Assembly: GCA_008931825.1 (NCBI GenBank)
Contig: QXVZ01026992.1
Span: 1-22,314 of the forward strand
Reading direction: 5' to 3'
DNA from: Phallusia fumigata
Lineage: Eukaryota > Chordata > Ascidiacea > Phlebobranchia > Ascidiidae
DNA: 22,314 bases
Shown here: piece by piece, positions 1-10,351 of the stretch
Numbering within the stretch: position 1 is the first letter of the stretch
Layout of the letters: each line of letters opens with the position of its first letter
The notes under the pieces: model-generated
The model's database searches: none
What the model was told of the DNA's origin: nothing
What the model saw: the letters and a program-made list of their open reading frames with translations, nothing else
Translations under genes and position numbers: made by a program

Positions 1-798
1 GGAATTGCAGACAATGTGGTAAACTGTGTATCGGTAAGCTTTATATATATGTGGTGGTAGGTTATAACGAAGTAAATATTTAAAAAAATGGGGTCAAAAA
101 ACAAGGCATTAGGCGCATTGGCTTTGTAGGAAGGTTTGGAATGGTATATAGGTTAACTAAGCGGAGGTTTAGGCCTTTCGCAGGCATTAGTTAAGCGCGA
201 AGTCGTCGGATTTCCTGCTATTTGACTATGCGACTACGTTTTAGTCTGGTTCTCTCATTTGAATAAAAAAGGATATAATTGAGTAAATAAAACAATCAGC
301 TGTTCTGACGTCATAAACCAGAGGTGGGTGAGAAGCAAAACCCGCGGGAAATCCTCATTACGGCAGTTTCCTTCGGCATCTGTGGGTGACAACGGGTATT
401 TTTAGAACTCAATATAAACACCAGAGGATCTGTAAAAGTAAACTTAGCGACGAGGCATCCAAAATCAATCTGTAATCCACGTTACCAATTTCATAGTTTC
501 AAATATAATCTCGTGACCTTTACTGCCTAAATCTGCAAACATCACCGGTTTTAATTCTTTGTCATTTGTGTGCATTTAACAGGTTTTGCATATGGATTGG
601 AAAACCGATTTCATGAAGACGCATGTAAAACTCTTCTTAAAAATGTTGTTTTTAAGAACTCGTCATTTATGAAAAAAAATTCGCCATTAGTGGCTGGAAA
701 ATGCGATCGTTTGTACAACACTGATTGCTTTAGCAAGTCATCACAGGAAAGGCATCACGGAGCTTTTAGCTCCTAGTATCGAAAAGAGAACCACTTAC
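1..798. other. No gene recognised; flank or intron left of the Ser/Arg-rich exon
   Basis: AT-rich DNA with a TGACGTCA palindrome at 306-313. If the exon at 1321-799 is real, this is its downstream intron; no continuing exon on the minus strand is evident. A 68-codon plus-strand frame at 570-776 has no supporting features. Confidence 0.6.
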
Positions 799-1321
799 CA
801 AAGCACTCGGCGCATCTCCGTACCAAGGACTCCACGCTAGCGGGGTGGTTGTCCTCATCACGTGAATGTCCGTTCTCCGTGCTCACATCGCCGTTTGCGG
901 ACTGGCGGTGACCGACACCATTGGAAGCTTGTCTGGTCATTGGGGCGGACGTCGTTTCGCGCAAACGCCTATAACCTGGACACGACATAGCTCCAGTGGC
1001 GTTGGTTGTGGCCCGGCGGGGTTGCTCGTAACTTGCTTTAATGTTCGTGCTGCGACGTCGCAATATACTGAGCACGGTATCCTTGAAGCGATGTCGCCCT
1101 TTGTTACTTGAAGCGAGTGAAAAGGAGTGACTGCGGCTTGACCGAGCCGACGATTCCGATTCGCTTCGAACGCGACCCGACCGTATTTCGGGGATGTGTT
1201 CCAATGATCCGTCAAGCGATGCGCGTGGGTACGAGCGACGGTGGAGCTTGCTTGTCAGTTCCGAGCTTCGTCTCGCTGTTATGAAGGACACGCGCTGCAC
1301 GGGTGGCGAGCCTTGGTAACT
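799..1321 (-). CDS. Putative large exon of a Ser/Arg-rich protein; possible RGS-like gene
   Basis: This 523-nt exon (174 codons plus one base) follows an acceptor ending CTCTTTCGACACAG and ends at TGCTTTG before a consensus GTAAGTGG donor. It is clearly GC-richer than the surrounding DNA and is the longest open frame outside the plakin gene. The product is rich in Ser, Arg and Thr, with a dense Ser/Arg segment at about residues 48-75 (SGRVRSESESSARSSRSHSF). Residues 78-92 (RFKDTVLSILRRRST) and the end (VESLVRRCAECF, 163-174) resemble, respectively, the amphipathic N-terminal segment and the first helix of R4-type RGS proteins. The usual Trp and Ser of that helix are both Cys here, and the RGS box itself would lie in later exons outside the window. 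The RGS link is a weak inference; the exon itself is more secure. Confidence 0.6.
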
Positions 1322-2740
1322 CTGTGTCGAAAGAGGTAATAAAAAATTTATGTGATAAAAAAGGTTACTTGGGGTCAAAGAAGATGAAAATAAGTTGGAA
1401 AATTTGGGCCATGGCTAACAAAGGAAGTTACAAAATTACAATGTCAAAAATGTGATGCGTATTGAAAAACATAACCAGATTCGTACCTTTAGCACCGTGC
1501 ACAACGCCCTGATCAAACACAACTATTCAATTTCGCGTGTGACACATTTTTAAGGAGCAATGAAAAAGCAGCAGCAGCAGCAGCAGCACTGACACATCAT
1601 TTAATACTGGGGGAAGCTAGTTGCCACGTGGTTTCCACTTATCTGTTCACCATTAAGTCAAGCTCTTAAGTCTGTTGGATCGATGCTACAGATCCGGTCA
1701 ATATTTGGGCAGATGACGCCAGACCGTATCAGGGGCGAACACGCATGAGACTTTGAATAAATGATATGGCGAGAATGTACAATGTACATCTGGTAGAGTT
1801 TGGCAAATTCGATTTTTTCCAGACCTTTTTTTCGCCCAGAATAGGTGCTATCATGTTTCGGTAATTTGAAATGATTGATTATAGTCATGTGCCCCGTACT
1901 GCACGATGCCAATTACTCGCATGCAGAAAATTTCTGTTAACATAAGGCTTCATAACAAAAGCTACATTTTGCAGATAGAATATGTGACGCACATTACAAA
2001 CTTTTTTTAAAACTTGTCGCTTTGAAGCGATTTACTTAAGATAAGGCATTATGTGTGTCAAAGAGTTTTCCAAAAAAATAGATAAAAAAAAGATCAAAAA
2101 ATTACTACAAACGTTTTAGTGAACGCATGGCAAGGATAGTTAAACTCTTGTACTTTAATGTGATTTATACACAAACGTCAATAACGGTATATGCTTTTTC
2201 CAATGGAACAGAAGGCATATCTTGCCGAAAACGCTTCTTGGAACTGCGCTCGATTTAAAATCGTGAAGCGCAAAACAACATATGCTGCTCATCAAAAGAT
2301 CTCAGTGGAGAGGCAATTGATAACAAACATACCTCACACCCAAAAGGAACCAAATTTACTTTCGTTTTTACAACGTTTTCGATTCTAAGTATGTAAACGC
2401 CTATGGTGTGGAACACCTGTTAGCATCTAAGGAGACCTTTTATTTTTAAACAAACACTCCATTCCCAAAAACGTACCAGAACCACATACTACAGATCGTG
2501 TCCCAAAACAGCCCATTTCTAAGAAAATTACACACCTCAGCATACCTGATAAAAGATCCAAAAAGTATTCGATCTCTTTAGAATACTAAAATACTTTCGT
2601 CGCAATCACGTTTTGGTAACCACAAGAGTTATATGCAAACTAAGGTTTATCAATAACACCTGTGTAAATTACAGATTCAAAAATATTCGCCGCAATTTTC
2701 GTCCGTTGTCGATAGCTGCCATATAATTTACATCACTTAC
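1322..2740. other. Probable intron, no gene recognised
   Basis: AT-rich stretch between two putative minus-strand exons. It holds the (AGC)7 tract and a possible 40-nt mini-exon on the minus strand near 2590-2551 (YSKEIEYFLDLLS) whose phase does not fit its neighbours. Short frames here look like chance. Confidence 0.5.
1567..1587. repeat. (AGC)7 microsatellite
   Basis: Seven uninterrupted AGC units. It lies in AT-rich DNA between the putative exons at 1321 and 2741, probably in an intron, so it is not expected to encode a residue run. Confidence 0.9.
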
Positions 2741-2851
2741 TGAGGCGGAACGTTCGTTGATCATCGATGAGCGCCACGACTTTTCCGTGGTCCGTTGCTG
2801 GTAGACGGAACATTCGTTAAGCGAGGGATCAGTGCCCGTCCGCGAAAGATA
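2741..2851 (-). CDS. Putative internal exon, Ser/Arg/Thr-rich protein
   Basis: A 111-nt exon of exactly 37 codons lies between an acceptor ending CCTAACCCAG and a near-consensus donor GTAAGTGA after GCCTCA. It starts and ends in phase 0. The peptide is polar, with pieces YLSRTGTDPSLNECSVYQQR and EKSWRSSMINERSAS, and is likely disordered. It is more GC-rich than its flanks, as expected of coding DNA here. Its phases fit the next minus-strand exon at 1321-799 without a frame change, so I place both in one gene. No family is recognised. Confidence 0.55.
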
Positions 2852-3832
2852 CTGGGTTAGGTTATACGGCATATTGACGATTTCACACCGTGACTATACA
2901 AGCCACATTTATAAACAAAACGTACGTACGTAACAACCTATAGCATCTGCGTTAAACACCACCGTTGTAACCTTAAATGTACACATTGTTTAAGATACAT
3001 CAACGTTTCGTTTGTTTTTGGAAAAAAATACAACACAGAAATGTGCGCCGTGCTTTTTATGTAGTCATATCTTATATATATCTTTCATCAAGTTTTGTAT
3101 CTGGTCGATCGCATGTTATATTAATGATTTATGTTACCTTTGCGACGCCTTGCTGTTGCCCAGCTATATAACAGTAGCTAGACTGTTTCTGTGCTTTTGA
3201 GTCACGAAGTTTTCTTGACTCCGAGTGCTATAAACTTATCACTCAAAAAACTTATACACCAATATGCTGGAGCTGACATAACAACTCACTGATCACAAGT
3301 GAACAACACCAGCAGTGACCGTTACCTGGTAATGGTTTGTGACAGGATTTACCGAACGACGCTTTGTCGTCTCTGCATTAGTTAGGTGTACAACAACAGG
3401 TTGACCTGGGCATCAAGTGGGCGCAACACGCCGAACATCTGGTGTTGATTGGCCCGCCTTCTTTCTACCCTCCCTCTAGCAGCTTCAGGTCAACGCTGGC
3501 TTAAGCGATTCTGATGTTTCAAAGCGGTTTGTGGCGTTTGGTCGACTCTGTTACAATTGCATTACACTTACCATATTACGCTTGACAGATAATAAGCTAC
3601 AGTTCGAACGATTCTTGTTTCAGCAGGTCAGAGTAAATCGCAGACCACCTCTGTCGTTTCGCTGCATGTCTACACGGTCTAAAGCTTCCTGGTTCTGACA
3701 ATAGAAGCGGCAATTTGACGGGAAGGCGAATTCACAATCGATGCGCCCGGTAGCGTAGCAAGGCCTCAAGCAAAAGTAATACGCACTATCCGCTGCTTTT
3801 ATCCTGCAGTTCACTTGGCTTGCGACAGTCTT
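2852..3832. other. No firm gene
   Basis: Holds (ACGT)3 at 2920-2931 and a GC-richer patch from about 3400. A Cys-rich minus-strand frame at 3814-3620 lies in frame with, and just after, the TGA of the candidate tail-anchored gene. It is most likely 3' untranslated or chance sequence. Confidence 0.5.
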
Positions 3833-4431
3833 TCACACTTCCATTGCTTCGTGCCTGCGCAACACAATCAGTCTGAAAACAACAGTTGCAAAAAGCACCG
3901 CCGCCCACACCTCGGGTCTATCGGTCCACAGGAAACGCGTTCCACCACCGCTGTGGCGAGCACGATCCTGCTTGCAGCATGGTAGCCTGCGCAAGAGTTT
4001 AAAAAACATGCTATGTGCCGGAGCAGCGCATATTATATACACATTAAAGGTTTTCCACATCCCCTTTTCATACAATGGCTGCTGAGCACTAAAGTATGCA
4101 CTCCAATCCTAGGTTTTAAAACAGCGGCTTAAAATTATTAACTTGACGTCAATTTGAAGCCAAAAACTCTGGTAGACTGCCTTTCTATTCTGCTACTCAG
4201 CGGACTTGACTTAAAAGCTTCGCTTCGAATGAACTCGAGTTCACTTTCACAAGTCGCTAAGTTCTTTCAATTCTAGTCTCCCTGTTCAGCACACGTAATG
4301 TGCATTCGCAGATTGCTGTGTGTCAATTGGCGCTTTTCGATTAGCGATCAAAACATTGCGACGTACATGCGCTGATCGGCGTGCACACCATGAGTAACTA
4401 TTGCGGCTGTGTCACGCAAGTTTCCGGCCAT
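3833..4431 (-). CDS. Candidate two-exon gene for a small tail-anchored membrane protein
   Basis: Model: exon 1 coding 4431-4367, intron 4366-3987, exon 2 3986-3833. The ATG at 4431 is the first in frame after an in-frame TAA. Exon 1 (21 codons plus two bases) ends at a GTACGT donor. Exon 2 follows an excellent acceptor (a T run, then ACTCTTGCGCAG) and supplies the one base needed to complete the codon. The 72-residue product starts MAGNLRDTAAIVTHGVHADQ, has a Cys/Arg-rich middle and one hydrophobic helix near the C-terminus (VWAAVLFATVVFRLIVL). It ends in the short tail RRHEAMEV at TGA, a tail-anchored layout. Exon 1 is identical in the second copy of block A. No family is recognised. In this GC-rich patch several frames are open, so the model could be accidental. 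Confidence 0.28.
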
Positions 4432-5389
4432 GCAGAGAGTGCTGTCCGCCCTGTCACAGAGGTATTACTGTCACTCGTGCCTGTAGTGTCGCAAGAGCAG
4501 GTGTTTTTTTGCCTGTTGTTGGTTGATATCTATATGCCCAGCCGGTAAACACGCACCGATGACGCGTCAAGGGCGCCCGAAATGGAAAACTAATTATAGC
4601 GCAAAATGTACGCCCGGCGTCGCTCGGCTATTGTTACACGAGACAAACCGACACCAATCACTAATTTCGGACATTTTTAGCAACATTTTGTCACTTTTGT
4701 TGATGCTGCTCTGGGGTTGTGACAGTGTGTTTTGATATCCGCTGGCCCAGCCATTTGGGTATTGACTTGATAGCAAACAAATCGTACTTAAAATTGCCAA
4801 CTTCTTTCTTTACCACGTTTTCCTAGGGCTAAATGTTTAAGTTCATCGAAAACCAACTAACCAAAATATATATCATATACTGTCACCAAAGAAAAGATAC
4901 ATTCTGCCTATAGCTCCTGCTTTCTACGGGATACCAGAATGCGCTTGTCGCCTACCCACTAGAAAATTTATAGCAACGAATGTTGACAGAGCAAGACGAG
5001 CACCTTAAAACAAACTTGTGTCAATCGCCCTGTGCTACTCCGCGTCAATTAATTAATCACCACGTTAACGACACTCAACCGGACATGCTGCCATACGTCA
5101 ACAAAAACAACAGTCAGAATGCGCCTTGAGCAGTGTCTAGTAAGTTTAAATCACAAAGCGAGTAAAGGCACTCGTTTTTCCAGGGCGGTTTTTAATTATT
5201 GATGTCTGGAGGCCAAATGGGTCCAAGCAGTTATGTGCGCACAATGGGCATAAATACAACGTTTCCAAAACGCTAAGTGCCACAAGGTCAATGAGGACAG
5301 AATAAAGACACTCGACAATACGTAACTAGTGACGTATACAAGGGTACTGCCTTCTTCGGGCTGATGCGGACCTGCAAAAACTCCATAGG
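4041..5389. repeat. Block A, copy 1 (1349 bp)
   Basis: Occurs again at 8385-9734. The copies differ by about 15 substitutions and a 1-base indel near 4751. Differences cluster in the first 270 bases, and 4320-4740 is identical by eye. Here the block runs on without a break into unique DNA at 5390. It includes the candidate exon at 4431-4367 and a TGACGCGTCA palindrome at 4560-4569. I see no transposon ends. Confidence 0.95.
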
Positions 5390-6014
5390 ATCTTACTCTA
5401 AATAAACCCCAATTGAGCTCAAAATAATTTGACGTTAATACTTTTTAATGACCGCCAGCATTTTTTTTTCATATTCATCGGCTCAAGCGCGGTACAGCAA
5501 AATCTGGCCCTTGGTTTTCGGCCTCCTAAACAACCCCTCACGCTATACTAAATAACACGCTATAGATCGGCGCACGCGTTGCGTATAAACGCACTCTTAG
5601 TCACAGCACATCAATCGCCAGAACGGTCTTTAGCATGACCATTATGACGGTGTCTCGAGCGCCCATAGTAATTTACGCTTCCGGTCCGCGTGACCCCAAT
5701 AAATTTCCAACTTTTGTCGATGCTTTTCGGGGAGTTCCGAGAGAAAACCGTGCCATGAGCTTGTAACGTAAAGTGGGCAATTCTCGAAATCGTTCGAAGG
5801 TCGAATTTGCAAAAACGCACGCTGCCTTTTGAGAAGAAATGCCAAGCAGATGTCAACACCGACGTCACAGGCTGTATACGTGACGTTGCGTAACGTCGAG
5901 TTTAGCCGGGGCGACGTGAATAGAACTATCAATATTTGATTGGCACTAAAATTGATCTTAACTGAAGGAAGTAACCACATTAAGGCGCTGAATCCAGGTT
6001 CTTTGAAGTAGAGC
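5390..6014. other. Unique segment X, between blocks A and B in the first allele
   Basis: 625 bp following block A copy 1 and ending at the 'n' at 6015. It has no counterpart after block A copy 2. A minus-strand frame crosses it but also crosses the 'n' join, so it is not a valid gene. No element recognised. Confidence 0.7.
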
Positions 6015-7429
6015 NCGTCTGAAAAACCGCAATACGCAGCTTGTAAACAAATCGTCATAAGTAAGATCTGGTGTTTAATCACAGAATTTACTAAAATTGT
6101 GACTGGCACTGCACAAAAACTTACACCTAATGACCTCAATTCAAATTTATGCTATGGATTGACCTCACGAATGACACTATATTTATAGGCAGTGTTTTGT
6201 AACGGAATGGAACGAAACAACAATAACGTTATTCATTTAATTTATTTCAGCATTTAGTCCGGAACTAATACTTTTATTTTGTTTTATTTCAACTAAATTT
6301 AGCTTTTTCTCGGTTTTCATGCTCCTTGTGTTCAGCAAAACAGCAAACTTACAATAACGCACTTTCAACACCGAATGTTGGTTGATTACGTGTCAAAACA
6401 AAATCTTTTTTGCAAAAACGGCTCACGAAACAATCACTGAAGCATGAAATTACCCCTTAGGGTTTAAAAAATTACTAGGAGAATTTTAGGTGATCAGACG
6501 TGAACTTTTGAGCACCACTTTTAGATAACATGGGCAGACCATACTGCGTTTTTTGCCCTAAATTTGTTTGTTTTTTTCCGGCATACCGTTTTAGGTAACA
6601 TAGGTCGCTTACATTTTCGCTGTAAGTTTGGACTAAATATTCTATTCTCGTGTAATACGCCTAAAATACCGGCATCGGTATTTCAAATAAACTGTGTTGT
6701 TCTATTTTAACGTCCATTTGGCGAAAGTCTGTGAAATCACCTTTCCTTCAACCTTTGGAGTTCGTTGTTTTGCAAAACACCCAAGTCTATTTATGACTCG
6801 GGTGTGACACATACATCAGTGATTTTCCAGCAAGTAAGTTTCAAATTTAGGAACAGTAATTTGCAATTCTGTCTGTACCGCAGCAGACTCATTCCAGTAA
6901 AAAAGAAGCTTCAAACATTGCAGTGTCGCCCTAAAACAAAACAGCTACTAACCGCACGACAGAAAGGCTTTAATGACAAAAACTTTGTTCAAAACAACAG
7001 CACCCAACTGCACATAGCTCATCCTTTGTGTCTTCAGCGAAACAGACCTTACACGTCAGGCGTTTGTACTTTCCCCTCAACAAGTGACATACCAGAAAAA
7101 CTGATACACCTGGTTTTTCTTAATAGGTTTATTCGGGAGTGTTGGCGCCGCGCAAACAATAACCGATTGCCGGATCGTCATCGCACTTCTCGTACATTAT
7201 TTATCAATTGAAAACGATCAGAGGGGAGATTAATCATTCAAAATGAGACAATGCTCTAACATTAAACGCCTCACATCCGCCAATATCTTTGTAGCTTTAA
7301 ACCAACAAAAACCGCTTGGTGTGATAGCATAAATTCTAAGGTTGTTTAAAATCAACTTACTGGAACAGCTGCATGACCATATGACTACAAGGCTTCAAAG
7401 CAACTAATCTTAACAGTTTTGCAATTTCT

Positions 7430-7532
7430 TGTTTCAACTGACAAAAACTTCACACTATCATCATGGTAATGCTGTATTTCCATTGTTTCAACTGTCAAAT
7501 ACTTCACTTTCATATTAATGCTGTATTTCCAT
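7430..7532. repeat. Imperfect tandem repeat, two units of about 50 bp
   Basis: Units 7430-7483 and 7484-7532 both begin TGTTTCAACTG and end GCTGTATTTCCAT; the second is about five bases shorter. Both are carried into block B copy 2 at 11750-11852. It looks like a local duplication of non-coding DNA. Confidence 0.85.
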
Positions 7533-8020
7533 GTCAATAGCTTATGCAAGATATCAATTACCTTCCACAGTAGTATGCAGAAGAACGGCTGAAACGCTAC
7601 AGGCGATTACAGACTTTCAAGTCTTGAAAGCGAATATAAATCTTGTTTACAGTCGAACAACAGAGGCATGGCGGGCTACTGGTACAGGCAGACAAGAAGG
7701 CGAAAGGACAACATCCATCGCTTGCCGAAAAACTGTACCAACCTTGTTGACTCACATACTTGTTTGCCATGTGGCGACTGGAATTAACTACAGCTTGCTG
7801 TTGGTATCAGAATGTCGGAAACAAAGGCTCAGATTTAAGGTAAACACCGTTGCAAAAAAATGGGTACAAAACATCATGTTTTTTACAAGCTTTTTGGTTT
7901 AAACGCTTCGTTTGACAGGCAGCCAGTCGACTCATTAGTGGTTAAGTGGATTACCTGCGCACGAACCTCTTGTTTTACAGGATAACGGTTTCTATGCGTC
8001 CTTTAGTTAAAGTTCACCCA

Positions 8021-8257
8021 TTACAATGGCAACGCATTAAAAATAGTAGAACCTACAAAAAAAACCCACACGGCCATCCCAGTCGTTATATTTTTTAATT
8101 CAAAAACCTTCGGCAACTTGCTGAACTTAAAAGACCTTTTCCACTTTACTCCAGGAGGCTTTTTGTCAGATGATGTCATTAACACCTGCGAAACCAACTC
8201 GGTTACCCCCGCCGTACAGCGGAAATCCCAAATACTTGAAAATGTTTCTTCTTCCAT
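8021..8257 (-). CDS. Candidate small single-exon ORF, 78 residues (first copy)
   Basis: A 78-codon frame starts at an ATG with G at -3 and +4 and ends at TAA. A perfect TATAAATA lies about 56 bases upstream. The product begins MEEETFSSIWDFRC, has a basic middle (KWKRSFKFSKLPK) and a hydrophobic C-terminal stretch (MAVWVFFVGSTIFNALPL) that could be a membrane anchor. I recognise no family. Against it: another ATG in good context lies seven bases upstream in a different frame and opens an overlapping 32-codon ORF, and no nearby poly(A) signal follows. The frame could be chance or an exon of something larger. The same frame is intact and identical in block B copy 2. Confidence 0.2.
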   Translation of the reverse strand: MEEETFSSIWDFRCTAGVTELVSQVLMTSSDKKPPGVKWKRSFKFSKLPKVFELKNITTGMAVWVFFVGSTIFNALPL

Positions 8258-8312
8258 TACACATTCTGGTGCGCCAGAAACCCACCGGTAGTGTACAGTA
8301 CACAATGTATGC

Positions 8313-8320
8313 TATTTATA
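8313..8320 (-). promoter_or_regulatory. TATA-box-like sequence (copy at 12633-12640)
   Basis: TATAAATA on the minus strand, 56 bases upstream of the ATG of the 78-codon ORF. That spacing leaves room for a start site about 30 bases downstream and a short leader. In AT-rich DNA a single match is weak evidence. Confidence 0.25.
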
Positions 8321-8384
8321 ATGATGAGCTGTATCAGTGACGTCGAGTTACCTAGAGGGGTGTTTGCTGTGTGTCGCAACGCCN

Positions 8385-9734
8385 ACATTAAAGGTTTTCC
8401 ACATCCCCTTTTCATACAATGGCTGCTGAACACTAAAGTATGCACTCCAATCCTAGGTGTTAAAACAGCGACTTAATGTTATTAACTTGACGTCAATTTG
8501 AAGCCAAAAACTCTGGTAGACTGCCTTTCTATTCTGCTACTCAGAGGACTTGACTTAAAAGCTTCACTTCGATTGAACTCGAGTTCAGTTTCACAAGTCG
8601 CTAAGTTCTTTCAATACTAGTCTCCCTGTTCAGCACACGTAATGTGCATTCGTAGATTGCTGTGTGTCAATTGGCGCTTTTCGATTAGCGATCAAAACAT
8701 TGCGACGTACATGCGCTGATCGGCGTGCACACCATGAGTAACTATTGCGGCTGTGTCACGCAAGTTTCCGGCCATGCAGAGAGTGCTGTCCGCCCTGTCA
8801 CAGAGGTATTACTGTCACTCGTGCCTGTAGTGTCGCAAGAGCAGGTGTTTTTTTGCCTGTTGTTGGTTGATATCTATATGCCCAGCCGGTAAACACGCAC
8901 CGATGACGCGTCAAGGGCGCCCGAAATGGAAAACTAATTATAGCGCAAAATGTACGCCCGGCGTCGCTCGGCTATTGTTACACGAGACAAACCGACACCA
9001 ATCACTAATTTCGGACATTTTTAGCAACATTTTGTCACTTTTGTTGATGCTGCTCTGGGGTTGTGACAGTGTGTTTTGATATCCGCTGGCCCAGCCATTG
9101 TGGGTATTGACTTGATAGCAAACAAATCGTACCTAAAATTGCCAACTTCTTTCTTTACCACGTTTTCCTAGGGCTAAATGTTTAAGTTCATCGAAAACCA
9201 ACTAACCAAAATATATATCATATACTGTCACCAAAGAAAAGATACATTCTGCCTATAGCTCCTGCTTTCTACGGGATACCAGAATGCGCTTGTCGCCTAC
9301 CCACTAGAAAATTTATAGCAACGAATGTTGACAGAGCAAGACGAGCACCTTAAAACAAACTTGTGTCAATCGCCCTGTGCTACTCCGCGTCAATTAATTA
9401 ATCACCAAGTTAACGACACTCAACCGGACATGCTGCCATACGTCAACAAAAACAACAGTCAGAATGCGCCTTGAGCAGTGTCTAGTAAGTTTAAATCACA
9501 AAGCGAGTAAAGGCACTCGTTTTTCCAGGGCGGTTTTTAATTATTGATGTCTGGAGGCCAAATGGGTCCAAGCAGTTATGTGCGCACAATGGGCATAAAT
9601 ACAACGTTTCCAAAACGCTAAGTGCCACAAGGTCAATGAGGACAGAATAAAGACACTCGACAATACGTAACTAGTGACGTATACAAGGGTACTGCCTTCT
9701 GTGGGCTGATGCGGACCTGCAAAAACTCCATAGG
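8385..9734. repeat. Block A, copy 2 (1350 bp), bounded by 'n' on both sides
   Basis: Second copy of 4041-5389, flanked by 'n' at 8384 and 9735. Every base between the two joins is redundant with copy 1, which points to a misplaced allelic contig rather than a real duplication. Confidence 0.95.
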
Positions 9735-9735
9735 N

Positions 9736-10351
9736 GTGCGTTTGAAAACTAGCTTGATATAAAGTGAGACACGCATTTGCAAAAACGAAAATATGGTACA
9801 TTACCGGCAAGCAGCGCTACTTACATTGTTGCAGCTTGGTCTGTGGAGGCGTGGCGTTGCGAAGTAGGTTGTAAATCCGTTGACGTTTTGCACCAGACGA
9901 CGTCACAGAGTTTTACAACATCATTAAATCACCTCGCTACAACGCTGACAATACTATTACGTGTAATGTTCGTGCCCTGAAAACAAAATATAACCGTAAA
10001 TATTCTATATTACCGCCATAAGAATGCATAACATAAACCATTACGGGTGTAGAGGTGAGCACCGATCCAAAATATTATGGTCGTTTAACAGTGCTGTCGA
10101 GTATGGTAGACAGACTGGTCCATAATACCTTTGCGTTAAGCCTGCCTCAAACTTAAACTAGTAGTACTTAAAACTGTTATAGGCTGTACCTGTTACATAT
10201 GTCCAAGTTTAACATAGCAGTCTTAAACTTGAGGGACAGTGACAACACACATTTAAATTGGGACAAGTTTCGGTTTTGGACTGTCTGTTTACCATTCTTG
10301 GGTCAAAACTGTCAATTGTTAACTTGTGCCTAGCACGAATCCAAAAACTAC
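9736..10351. other. Unique segment Y, before block B in the second allele
   Basis: 616 bp between the 'n' at 9735 and block B copy 2, with no counterpart before block B copy 1 and no visible similarity to segment X. Minus-strand text upstream of a GTAAGT near 9816 reads like protein, but no acceptor supports an exon. Confidence 0.7.

Larger units (their letters stand above)
6016..8383. repeat. Block B, copy 1 (2368 bp), bounded by 'n' on both sides
   Basis: Occurs again at 10352-12703. Copy 1 carries 16 extra bases near 6056-6071. Differences are dense in the first 400 bases; after about 6407 I find only two in nearly 2 kb (7099 A/C and 7719 C/T). It lies between 'n' at 6015 and 8384, so it is a whole redundant contig. 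Confidence 0.95.

Noticed and set aside
4523..4735. 70-codon plus-strand frame in block A (also 8867-9079)
   Set aside because: It has no ATG near its start with good context, and its identity in both copies only reflects the identical stretch of block A. The composition does not look coding.
5642..6139. 165-codon minus-strand frame
   Set aside because: It runs through the 'n' at 6015, where unrelated segments are joined, so the frame is an artefact.
6765..7211. 148-codon plus-strand frame (also 11085-11531)
   Set aside because: It starts at TTG, has no internal Met, no recognisable domain, and a length only marginally above chance for this base composition over 22 kb. A GTAAGT inside it (6834) might mark a small exon, but nothing else supports that.
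7361..7437. Minus-strand mini-exon (LKQEIAKLLRLVALKPCSH) between GTTTTTGTCAG and GTAAGT
   Set aside because: The splice sites look good, but it begins inside a local tandem repeat, and its end phase (2) fits no other exon found. Kept as a low-grade curiosity only.
7531..7902. 123-codon plus-strand frame (also 11851-12222)
   Set aside because: A frame this long is expected by chance in the window. No domain, promoter or splice pattern supports it. One silent difference between alleles is not enough.
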